Origin: Willaertia magna
Lineage: Eukaryota; Heterolobosea; Eutetramitea; Acrasida; Naegleriidae
Reading direction: 5' to 3'
Length of the DNA: 12,454 nucleotides
Assembly (NCBI GenBank): GCA_902984215.1
Contig: CADWAF010002577.1
Span: forward strand, 1 to 12,454
Each line of letters begins with the position of its first letter. Position 1 is the stretch's first letter. Of the stretch, positions 1-7,851 are shown in pieces. The notes under the pieces were generated by a model. The model did not search any database, was not told the DNA's origin, and saw only the letters and a list, made by a program, of their open reading frames with translations. The position numbers and the translations under genes are program-made.

Positions 1-2274
1 TGGATAATTTAAACTATTTAAAATAAAAACTTCATTATCTTCCTTTTTATCATTAAAACATCCTCCTTCCATTGTATATAAATGTTCTCCATTTCCTAAA
101 AATAATCTAATCTTTCTTTTACGAAATGTTTTCATTTTATGGAATGCTTTTGCAAAAACATTTCCTAATGTATCTCTAATGATATATTCTTTTTTTAGGA
201 AACTAAATTTTTCTAATGTGTAAATTTTACGTTTTGTTGGCATGTCAATAATGGAATGGATATTACTATTTTTGGAATGTTGTAAAAAGAGACCTACTAT
301 ATCAAATATGGAATTATTATTATTGTGACTATTTCTTCCATAAATGTATGGAATTTCTTCATATAGAATAAATGTATTATATGTACATATTGGTGGGACA
401 ATATTTAAATTATTATTGTCACAATTACTATAAATGGATTGTTGTAAAGTATTATTTTGTGTATTATTTTGGTGATGAATTAACCAATTTGGTGGAACGG
501 TAGGTAAATCAATTCCTTTTATAGTAGCATATAAATTTCCAAAAGTTTTTATTCCATTTTCACATTCTTTATTTAATCCACACCAAATTTCCCACTTTCC
601 TTTCCATTCTAATTTATTTTCCTTTTTATCTTTACTTTTTCTATTTTTAGGACTATCTTCTTTATTTGTTAAATCTTCTTCATTATCAAAATCTTTAATA
701 ATTTCATCAAAATAAGTATTATTACTATTTTTAGTATTATTTTTATTATTTAAATGATGATTACCATAAAAAGATAATAAAATTTCTTTTAATGGAATAT
801 TCACAATTCCATAAATAAAATCATTATGATTTTTTTGTTTACTATATAATCTAATATCTAATAATAATTCATTTAAAGAATTTATATTTAAAATAAATGT
901 TTCATTAAATTCTGGTGAACGAGTATTTTTTAAAATACTTTTTGATTTAAATCTATTTATTCTATAATTACCATTTTTAGTATAATTATTATTAGAATTA
1001 GAAGTAATGACTTGTTGATTTATAAAATGTTCTGGATTACCAATTCCAATAAAAAAAATGGGATTATCTTTTTGTTTTTTTATACTTGGTCTTAATTTAT
1101 CTGCTTTTCTAATTGTCACTTCAATTTTTATTATTTCATTATTATTTAATTCATTCAGTTCATTATTATTATCTATTATTGTGTTATTATTGTCATTGAT
1201 AGTGTTATCTATTGAAATATTTAATAGAGAAGAAGAAGAAGAAGTATTATTTATTGATGTTATTAAAATTCTATAATTAGTAATAAATAAATATCTTAAT
1301 TTAATCTTTTCAAAATTTTTATCAAAATTATTTTCAAATTTTTCACATTTTTCTATAAATAGAATTAAAAAACAAGAAAGAATCTTTTCATCAGTCATTT
1401 GAATATGTCTTTCCTTAAATGTATTAAAATATTCTTTTGACATTTTTAAAAAATTATATTCACTACCATTTATATTCTTATTACTAAAAAAATCATTAAT
1501 AAATAATTTTACTTTTCTTTTCCATTCATTATTTTTTTCTTTATTTGTATTTCCTTTTTTATTAAATTTTTCTTCTTCCAAAATTAACACTTTATCTACC
1601 ATATTTAAATTTCCATTTATATCATTCTTATTAAAATTATTATTTAAATTATTATTATTTAAATTTTCTAAATATTCAATTTTTGGTAATAAATCTTCCA
1701 ATAAAATAAAATAATATTTATTTAATTTATTAATTAATTTAATTTCAATATTTAATAAAAATTCTCCTCTAATAACTCTATCTTCAATAATATCATGTAA
1801 AATATGTAAAATTTCATAAATTTCATGAATTAAAACATTACATAAATAAGAAAGATTTTCAATTTTTAAAATATTTAAAATTTCCTTTTCTGTTTTTTCT
1901 AAATCAAAAACTAAAGCGATACATTTTTTAATAATTGAATTATATTCTTTTGGTAATAAAAATGTTGATTGTAAAGAGATATCACGTGATGGTTGTTTAA
2001 CAGCGGTGGTAGTGGTAGAACAGTTTTTAAAGAGAGAATAAATTTTTTGTTTCGTTTCATTAAAGTCTTTTAAGATGGCAGTCTTTTCTTCTTCTTCTTC
2101 TTCTTTATGTTTTGAATCATTTTTATTTGTGAAATTGTCATCTCCTTTTCTTTCCGATTCATTACTACTAAGCTTTTTAGTGTTTGTAGGTATAGTTGGT
2201 GATTGTTGTATGGGGCTTAATGAATCTTCATTGTTATCTTCCCCCCAATGATTTACAGTTATTAATGGATTCAT
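1..2274 (-). CDS. C2 domain plus LURP-one/tubby-like domain protein, C-terminus beyond window
   Basis: Reading the minus strand from the ATG at 2274 gives 758 codons with no stop, ending in frame at base 1, so the gene continues past the left edge. The start follows AAAAATAAA, like its neighbours. The N-terminus is acidic and low-complexity (residues 1-70, with a Glu run). A long, probably helical part of no family I recognise follows (about 105-345). A C2-like domain spans about 378-500: it has the pattern KSILKNTRSPEFNETF and ends near IPLKEI. The usual Asp residues of the second calcium loop are replaced (YSKQK), so calcium-independent lipid or protein binding is more likely. From about 678, KRKIYTLEKF...YIIRDTLGNVFAKA resembles LURP-one-related/tubby C-terminal-like folds, cut off by the window. 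Asn-rich inserts interrupt several parts. A membrane-associated role is inferred only. Confidence 0.85.
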   Translation of the reverse strand, partial: MNPLITVNHWGEDNNEDSLSPIQQSPTIPTNTKKLSSNESERKGDDNFTNKNDSKHKEEEEEEKTAILKDFNETKQKIYSLFKNCSTTTTAVKQPSRDISLQSTFLLPKEYNSIIKKCIALVFDLEKTEKEILNILKIENLSYLCNVLIHEIYEILHILHDIIEDRVIRGEFLLNIEIKLINKLNKYYFILLEDLLPKIEYLENLNNNNLNNNFNKNDINGNLNMVDKVLILEEEKFNKKGNTNKEKNNEWKRKVKLFINDFFSNKNINGSEYNFLKMSKEYFNTFKERHIQMTDEKILSCFLILFIEKCEKFENNFDKNFEKIKLRYLFITNYRILITSINNTSSSSSLLNISIDNTINDNNNTIIDNNNELNELNNNEIIKIEVTIRKADKLRPSIKKQKDNPIFFIGIGNPEHFINQQVITSNSNNNYTKNGNYRINRFKSKSILKNTRSPEFNETFILNINSLNELLLDIRLYSKQKNHNDFIYGIVNIPLKEILLSFYGNHHLNNKNNTKNSNNTYFDEIIKDFDNEEDLTNKEDSPKNRKSKDKKENKLEWKGKWEIWCGLNKECENGIKTFGNLYATIKGIDLPTVPPNWLIHHQNNTQNNTLQQSIYSNCDNNNLNIVPPICTYNTFILYEEIPYIYGRNSHNNNNSIFDIVGLFLQHSKNSNIHSIIDMPTKRKIYTLEKFSFLKKEYIIRDTLGNVFAKAFHKMKTFRKRKIRLFLGNGEHLYTMEGGCFNDKKEDNEVFILNSLNYP

Positions 2275-2302
2275 TTTATTTTTTTAAAAAAATTTAATTC
2301 AT

Positions 2303-2314
2303 TTTGGCGCCAAA
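2303..2314. promoter_or_regulatory. Palindromic E2F/DP-type site TTTGGCGCCAAA
   Basis: The 12 bases are a perfect palindrome and match the E2F consensus TTTSSCGC on both strands. The site lies 28 bases upstream of the ATG of the C2/LOR gene and 136 bases upstream of the PRP39 ATG. E2F/DP factors are known to bind such sites in animals, plants and many protists. Function here is inferred from the match and its position. Confidence 0.5.
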
Positions 2315-2364
2315 CATCATCTCCTCGCCAACCAAGGCTTACAGTATCTCTTCCGATAGACAAA

Positions 2365-2391
2365 AAGGCTTCATTCATCAACGAAAGCCTT
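2365..2391. repeat. Short inverted repeat AAGGCTT / AAGCCTT
   Basis: AAGGCTT at 2365-2371 and its exact complement AAGCCTT at 2385-2391 could form a 7-bp stem with a 13-base loop, 59 bases upstream of the PRP39 ATG. A further direct copy of AAGGCTT lies at 2334-2340. It could be a protein-binding repeat or a 5' UTR hairpin; nothing in the sequence decides which. Confidence 0.4.
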
Positions 2392-2450
2392 GTGAAAAAG
2401 ATCATCTTCAACAAATAATACAAAAATTAAAAAAAAATTAAAAAAAAAAA

Positions 2451-4535
2451 ATGGAAGATTTATTCAACCTTTCTTTAACCAACAACATTAATCCAACAGC
2501 CACTAAATATCTACAATCCTATGAAACGACTCTAAAAAACAATCCAAACGATTTTTATATTTGGGAAAAATACATTACCCTTCTAGAAAGCCTAAACGCA
2601 AATATTACTACCGATAATCAAAATCATACAACAAACAATGAAAATCCAATAACAACTAAACTTTTATCAGCATACAATATTTTCCTACAAAAATTCCCTC
2701 TTCTTTATGGTTATTGGAAAAAATATGCAGAATTAACACATTTAATAACAAAAGATTTTAAAAAGGTAATTTCCATTTATGAAAGAGCTATTGATATAAA
2801 AACTGGAATACAAAATAATCCAGATTTATGGTCAAATTATTGTATTTATGTTGCAGAACAATCTTCAGATTTAAATGAAATTAGAACTCTATTTGAAAGG
2901 GCAATTACTATAATTGGTAATGATTACTATTCTAGAATTTTATGGGAAAAATATATTGAATTTGAAATTTCACAAGAAGAATATGAAAATGTAATTAAAT
3001 TATATAAAAGAGCAATTCAAATTCCAAGTAGAGATTTAACATTAATTTGGAGTCAATTTAAAGAGTTTTTTAAGAATTTAAAACAATCATCAAAAATTGA
3101 TTTATTAAAAAGAGAATTTATTTTATCTTTACAACAAAATAATCTAAATTTAGAAAATAATAATGAAAAGATTAATTTAAATGAATTATTTAATGAATGG
3201 AGAGATTTATATTATAGACCAAGTAAAAAAGAATTGGAAAGAATTAGAAATTATGAAGATGGAATTAGAAGACCTTATTTTCATGTACAACCATTTCAAG
3301 AACATGAACTAAATCATTTTAGAAAATATTTAGAAGATGAAGAAAATTATTTATTTAATAATAATCAATCTAATACTTTTACAAATGAATTAAATAATGA
3401 ATTAAATAATAATATGATGAAGGATGATATGAATGAAGAAGAAAAGAAAGATAATAATAATGAAGAAGAAGAAAAGAAGAGAAAGATGGATAGAATGATT
3501 TCACTATTTGAAAGAATGATTGTTTATGGAGCATTTTATATTGAGTTTTGGAATAGATATTTTCAATTTTTAGAGAAACATAAAAGTGATAAAATAATAT
3601 CTTTATATGAAAGATTAACTAAATATAGTGTATTAAAAGATAAATATTATATTCATTTAAAATATGCAGAATATTTAGAATTAAATACTTTACAAGATAA
3701 TTTAGAAAATAATATGGAACAAATTGAACAAGTATATAATCATTTAATTTATAATCAATGTATTGGACATTTAGAATCAGTAATGCAAACAATTTATTTT
3801 TATAAAAGAAATTTAAATTATTTAAAAGTAAATGAATTATTTAAAAATTATTTACAAAATTTTAAAGATGAATTTAGTAAAATTTATTTTCAATTAGAAC
3901 ATGCAAAATATTTATATCAATTTGAAAATAATTTTAATGAAAGTAGAAATATTTATTTAAATTTATTAAATAATATAAAAGGAATGAAATGTATTTATTT
4001 GGAATATATAAATATGGAATGTCAATATATTTTAATGAATAGAAATGATTTTAATTATTTTAATAATTTAATTGATTTTATTTTAAATTTAGAATATTAT
4101 ACTACTAAAAATAGTAATAATAATAAAGAAGAAGAAGAAAAGGAAAGTATGGATCATTTAGTTAAAAAATATTTAAATATGTGGGGAATGCCAAATAAGG
4201 AAGATAATAATAATTCTAATAATAATGAAAAGAAAAGAGTTGAATATGAATTAAGTATTAATCTAAAAATAGAAATATTAAATTATTTAAAAAAACAATT
4301 AGGAATGTATTTTAATAATTTAAAGAAAATCCAACAAGTTAAAGAAACTTTAGAAAAATTACAATTAGAACAATCTGAAACCATCCGAAAGAGAAGATTA
4401 CAATCAACAGATCAATCATCATCTAAAAAGGTAATGAGTGAAACTAATAATATACCACAATGGACATTTGAACAATATCAACAGTATTATCAACAATATT
4501 ATCAATATTATCAACAATTTACAAATATTTTATAA
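2451..4535 (+). CDS. PRP39: Pre-mRNA-processing factor 39 (U1 snRNP HAT-repeat protein)
   Basis: The 694-residue protein is built of half-a-TPR (HAT) repeats. Trp/Tyr-bearing helices are visible at about 36-46 (YIWEKYITLLE), 85-95 (LYGYWKKYAEL), 125-135, 163-172 (ILWEKYIEFE), 198-208 and 362-375 (YIEFWNRYFQFLE). The stretch RRPYFHVQPF at 273-282 followed by a Leu/Tyr-rich helix is the diagnostic Prp39 linker between N- and C-terminal HAT domains. Known Prp39/PRPF39 is a U1 snRNP-associated scaffold that acts in 5' splice-site recognition in the nucleus. Acidic Asn/Glu inserts at about 300-345 and 553-595 are lineage-type low complexity. The tail is rich in Gln and Tyr (about 676-689), and PRPF39 tails are also Gln-rich. 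No intron is needed. The ATG follows a long A run. It converges on the CCDC81-like gene. Confidence 0.93.
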   Translation: MEDLFNLSLTNNINPTATKYLQSYETTLKNNPNDFYIWEKYITLLESLNANITTDNQNHTTNNENPITTKLLSAYNIFLQKFPLLYGYWKKYAELTHLITKDFKKVISIYERAIDIKTGIQNNPDLWSNYCIYVAEQSSDLNEIRTLFERAITIIGNDYYSRILWEKYIEFEISQEEYENVIKLYKRAIQIPSRDLTLIWSQFKEFFKNLKQSSKIDLLKREFILSLQQNNLNLENNNEKINLNELFNEWRDLYYRPSKKELERIRNYEDGIRRPYFHVQPFQEHELNHFRKYLEDEENYLFNNNQSNTFTNELNNELNNNMMKDDMNEEEKKDNNNEEEEKKRKMDRMISLFERMIVYGAFYIEFWNRYFQFLEKHKSDKIISLYERLTKYSVLKDKYYIHLKYAEYLELNTLQDNLENNMEQIEQVYNHLIYNQCIGHLESVMQTIYFYKRNLNYLKVNELFKNYLQNFKDEFSKIYFQLEHAKYLYQFENNFNESRNIYLNLLNNIKGMKCIYLEYINMECQYILMNRNDFNYFNNLIDFILNLEYYTTKNSNNNKEEEEKESMDHLVKKYLNMWGMPNKEDNNNSNNNEKKRVEYELSINLKIEILNYLKKQLGMYFNNLKKIQQVKETLEKLQLEQSETIRKRRLQSTDQSSSKKVMSETNNIPQWTFEQYQQYYQQYYQYYQQFTNIL

Positions 4536-4579
4536 ACAATTTTATTATAAAAATGATTATAATAATTATTATTATTATA
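4536..4579. terminator. Convergent 3' ends of PRP39 and the CCDC81-like gene
   Basis: Only 44 bp lie between the two TAA stops. The stretch is almost pure A/T, with AAT/ATT repeats, and has no AATAAA hexamer. Both mRNAs probably have 3' UTRs that overlap here or run into the opposite coding region. This is inferred from spacing, not from a recognised terminator. Confidence 0.5.
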
Positions 4580-6268
4580 TTATAAAAATGAATCATTGTA
4601 ACGTTGTTGTAAATCTAATTGAATATCCCATGCTTGTCTTAATTCATTTCCAATTTGTTTATTTTTTAATTTTTTATTAAATTCTTCTTGTTCTAATTCT
4701 AATTGTTTTTGATTATTTATTTCCATTTCTTTTAAAACTTCCTTTTCTTGTTTTAATTTTAATAATTCTCTATTTCTTTTTGCTTCTTCTTCTAAAGTTT
4801 CTCTAATCTTTATCTTTTCTTCTCTTTTCATTCTTCTCAATGGTGGTAATGCATTTTCACTTTGTATTCCAATTAATAAATTATTTACATTATTATTTAC
4901 ATTTTTGTTATTTAAATTAAAATCTGACACTTCTTGTCTTTTTTGATTTTCCATTTGAAATTTTAAATAATTTCTATATTGTTGTGCTTTTTCTTTTCTT
5001 TCTTTACGTATCATTTCATCAATATATAAATTATTTAATAATTGTTTATAATAATCTTCTGATGCTTTTTGATTTTCTTTTTTACTCTTTTCAATTTCCT
5101 TTTCATATCTTTTATATGCTTCATTCATTACTGCTTCTATTAAGGATGATGTTGCACTTGTTGTAGTTGCATTAGTAATGGTACTTAATACACCTGTATT
5201 ATAATTATTGTTATAGTAAGACTGAATATATCCTCTTGCTGTAGAGGAATTACTTAATACTTTTGGAGATCCAGACTCACTATTTGACAATAAAGAGTGA
5301 TGTTGTTGTTGTTTATTTCTTAACGATCTACTACTATAACTAGAAATATAACTTTTCACACTACTCGTAGTGGTAGGTCTATGTAAATCTTTCATCAATA
5401 ACAATTTATTATTTCCACTAGATAACTCTCCACTATTATTATTACCATTTCTTTCTAAAGCAGAATTGTTATTAATACCACCATCACCCAAATTAGGTAA
5501 TGACAATAATGGAGAAGAAGAGGCAGGTAGTTGTTGTAGATTAGTATTATTTAATTTTTCAATAAATTCATTAAAGAATTGAAATGGATAAATTACTCTA
5601 CGTTCTCCTCTAAATATTCCTATATTTGTAATTTCAATTTCAATTTTTTTTGTAATTAATGCTAATCCAATTTTTTTAACAATTAATTTTAAAATTTTCA
5701 TAATTACATCTTTTGTTGTTAAACATTTTTGTGCAATTAATTGATAATTTAATTCAACTGCACTATTTGCTTGTTGATTCAAAGTTATTGAATCTATACC
5801 ATTATTATTATTATAATTATTATTATTACCTTTGTTATTACTAAATTGATTATTATTATTATTAGTAATTACCTTAAAGTGATATTCATTAACGAAAGCT
5901 TCATTAATTATACATATTGGTATAAATGATGTTGTAGTTTTATTATTAGTATTGTTATTGTTAGTATTGTAATTATTATTGTTAATATTATTTACTGTTG
6001 AGGATGAAGAAAAAGAAGGAAAGATTAAAAATTTAACAAAATGTATTAAGGAAATATTTTTATGTAAGGTAACTAATTGATGAAATAATAAATTACTCAT
6101 TTCAATCCATATTTCTTTTAATTTACTTAATGTAAATAAATCTCCCTTCTTTTTCTTTAGGGAACTATTATTGTTATTAGAACTAGTATTCATTTGTAGA
6201 ACAATATCATTTAATAAATGATCTAGTGTATAACAAGTGGTAGTAAGTGCAGTAGTGGCAGTAGACAT
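4580..6268 (-). CDS. CCDC81-like protein: two eukaryotic HU domains plus coiled coil
   Basis: The protein has 562 residues. About 45-135 matches the first CCDC81-type HU domain: IWIEMSNLLFHQLVTLHK, then FIPICIINEAFV, split by an Asn-rich insert at about 87-113. About 172-238 matches the second, from LNYQLIAQKCLTTKDV through the strand GIFRGERRVIYPF. A Ser/Asn-rich linker (240-370) follows, then two charged coiled-coil blocks (about 375-445 and 475-550) ending in AWDIQLDLQQRYN. CCDC81-family proteins are known from ciliated eukaryotes and are linked to centrosomes and centriolar satellites; the bacterial relatives bind DNA. I infer a basal-body or cytoskeletal role here rather than a chromatin one. 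The start follows a T/A run. The gene lies 66 bp downstream of NMT on the same strand. The family call is from pattern recognition and should be confirmed by profile search. Confidence 0.72.
   Translation of the reverse strand: MSTATTALTTTCYTLDHLLNDIVLQMNTSSNNNNSSLKKKKGDLFTLSKLKEIWIEMSNLLFHQLVTLHKNISLIHFVKFLIFPSFSSSSTVNNINNNNYNTNNNNTNNKTTTSFIPICIINEAFVNEYHFKVITNNNNNQFSNNKGNNNNYNNNNGIDSITLNQQANSAVELNYQLIAQKCLTTKDVIMKILKLIVKKIGLALITKKIEIEITNIGIFRGERRVIYPFQFFNEFIEKLNNTNLQQLPASSSPLLSLPNLGDGGINNNSALERNGNNNSGELSSGNNKLLLMKDLHRPTTTSSVKSYISSYSSRSLRNKQQQHHSLLSNSESGSPKVLSNSSTARGYIQSYYNNNYNTGVLSTITNATTTSATSSLIEAVMNEAYKRYEKEIEKSKKENQKASEDYYKQLLNNLYIDEMIRKERKEKAQQYRNYLKFQMENQKRQEVSDFNLNNKNVNNNVNNLLIGIQSENALPPLRRMKREEKIKIRETLEEEAKRNRELLKLKQEKEVLKEMEINNQKQLELEQEEFNKKLKNKQIGNELRQAWDIQLDLQQRYNDSFL
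5801..5990 (-). repeat. AAT/AAC trinucleotide runs encoding polyasparagine
   Basis: Two imperfect AAT/AAC microsatellite blocks, at about 5801-5869 and 5933-5990, lie inside the CCDC81-like gene and encode its Asn-rich inserts at about residues 134-156 and 94-112. They stay in frame and fall between predicted structural elements of the HU domains, as expected for tolerated codon-repeat expansions. Confidence 0.75.
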
Positions 6269-6334
6269 ATTTTTTTTAAATATTTATTTATTGAAATATT
6301 TATTTAAATTTATTTATTGAAATATTTAAAATCA
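6269..6334. promoter_or_regulatory. 66-bp spacer between NMT and the CCDC81-like gene, with tandem repeat
   Basis: This A+T-only-looking spacer must hold the 3' end of NMT and the 5' region of the downstream gene, both on the minus strand. Most of it is a direct repeat: a 21-bp unit at 6282-6302 is repeated exactly at 6308-6328, a 26-bp period. There is no room for a conventional promoter unless it extends into NMT coding sequence. Confidence 0.6.
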
Positions 6335-7851
6335 TTAAAGCATGGTTAAACCAACTTCTTTTGGATCTAAATCAGGGAATTTAAAATTAAATAAATAATA
6401 ATATAAATAACCATCACCAGTACCAAATTTTAATTTTTCTAAAAATTTAGAATTGTCCATAATATTAACACAATTAAAAACATCAAAATCAGTCATTTGT
6501 GCTTCAATTAATAAACTTTTTAATAATAATTCAATATTAGTATTCATTGGTGCATAAAAGAATAAATATGCAGCTTTTAAAACTTTATATTTTTGATTAC
6601 CAATTATAGTAGAAGGTAAATGATAAAAACTAATAAAATCTAATACTTGATTATTATCATTTACAATAACATATGAATAAATAACATTTTCTCTAAATAA
6701 AAACCAATGTTTAAATTCTTCTAAAGTAAAATGTGGTGCAACTTTAAAATTATCTAAATATCTATTTAATAAATCACATGCTTGTTCACAATCTTCTTCT
6801 TTTAATGCTCTCATTCCTTTCACTTTATCCTTTTCATTTAATTTATAATATTTTTTAGTCATTTCCATTGGATTACTAAAATTACGTTGAAATCCAGGTG
6901 GAATAATACTAAATTTAATATCAATTAATTTCTCTGGATTTAATGATCTATGATAATATCTTGCTTTACTAATTGGTCTAGGAATTAATGTACCTGCAGT
7001 ATAAATAGCTTGCCAAATATTTTGTAAATTAACTCTTCTAGTTACTTCTGCAATTAAAGTAGGTGCTAATCTTTTCTCTCTTAATTTCTTATGAACACAC
7101 AAGAAATTAATTTCAACCATCTTTACATTTTCTTTATATTCTTCTTCTTTTAATTTTATATCCATTGGTATTGCTGCAATAAATCCAACAAATAATCCAG
7201 TTTGTTGTGTTCTTACAATTACATGCCAATCATTTCTAAATCCAGGTGGTGTTAATGCCCATTTAAGAAATTCTTTTGGATAAGCAAATCTAAACATTGC
7301 ATCATCATCTTCTACATAATTACCTTCTAATAGATTATAAAGTTTATTTAAATCTTCTTCATCATTTACATTTAAATTATACCATTCATATCCTTTAGGT
7401 AATGTTAATGGTGTAGTTGATACTTGTTCTAATGTACGATGTTCAATCTCTCCAATTTGTTTCACCTTTTCATCTTTTATCATTTATTAGAGAGTTATTT
7501 ATGGGTTTAATTTATTTATTGTATTCAAATATTTGTTCAATGAATATTGTTGTAGAAGAATATATTGTAGAAGAATATGGAGGGAAAATATATAATACAA
7601 TAAATTGGTACAAAAAAAAATAACTTACAAATTTTAGGAACTGGTTGGTTATCCCAAAATTTTCTTTCTTTTGTAATTTCTTCAGTTGCTCTTTTAGTAT
7701 CTCTTTCATTAGATAATAATTTTGTTACATTCTTTATAGATTCTTCATCTACTGATGGTTTTGTTTCTTTCTTAGCATCTTGATTGCTGTTATTATTATT
7801 ATTACTACTACTTCCATTATTACCGGAAGAAGATGACGATGAAGATGACAT
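6335..7851 (-). CDS. NMT: Glycylpeptide N-tetradecanoyltransferase (N-myristoyltransferase), two exons
   Basis: Exon 1 is 7851-7629 and exon 2 is 7473-6335; spliced they give 453 residues, close to yeast Nmt1. The enzyme moves myristate from myristoyl-CoA to N-terminal glycine of proteins in the cytosol. The N-terminus is Ser/Asn-rich and disordered (1-60). Family landmarks follow: FWDNQPVPK (65-73), NYVEDDDAMFRF (126-137), EINFLCVHKKLREKRLAP (195-212, the acyl-CoA and oxyanion region), YTAGTLIPRPIS, RYYHRSLNPEKL, and KFGTGDGYLYYYLFNF near the end. The protein stops in GLTML; the C-terminal carboxylate is the known catalytic base of this family, so the terminus looks intact. The first ATG is at 7851, after an A run; the frame is open to 7866 upstream but has no ATG. 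It is head-to-head with NAA50. Confidence 0.95.
7474..7628 (-). other. Spliceosomal intron (155 nt) in NMT
   Basis: The donor is GTAAGT directly after codon 74 plus one base. The acceptor is TGATAAAAG, the first AG after a CTAAT branch-point-like word in CTCTCTAATAA. Removing it joins PVPKI to YEKVKQIGE in frame (phase 1) and restores the conserved stretch after FWDxQPVPK. Read through, the intron gives a stop and non-homologous residues. It contains a 14-bp direct repeat (TTGTAGAAGAATAT on the plus strand) at 7550-7563 and 7565-7578. It is the only intron I can support in the window. Confidence 0.88.

Larger units (their letters stand above)
2275..2450. promoter_or_regulatory. Divergent promoter region between the C2/LOR gene and PRP39
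   Basis: These 176 bp separate two divergently transcribed genes and must hold both promoters. The centre (about 2303-2412) is clearly richer in G+C than its surroundings and is bounded by poly-A/poly-T tracts next to each ATG. It contains a perfect 12-bp palindrome (2303-2314), an AAGGCTT word at 2334-2340 and 2365-2371 with its reverse complement at 2385-2391, and an 11-bp word at 2348-2358 that recurs inverted at 8725-8735. No convincing TATA box was seen. Confidence 0.7.

Noticed and set aside
1058..1276. 72-codon plus-strand hydrophobic open frame
   Set aside because: It lies wholly antisense to the long C2/LOR coding frame; its Leu/Ile/Ser richness is the complement of Asn/Glu/Lys codons.
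2348..2358. Sequencing-adapter contamination
   Set aside because: Ten bases coincide with an adapter end, but the flanks differ at both places and the site sits in continuous promoter-like sequence.
5801..5990. CRISPR-like or satellite array
   Set aside because: It is an in-frame AAT/AAC codon repeat without spacers, inside a coding gene of a eukaryote.
7512..7709. Minus-strand open frames spanning the NMT intron
   Set aside because: They read through the GTAAGT donor into intron sequence; homology to NMT stops exactly at the splice site.
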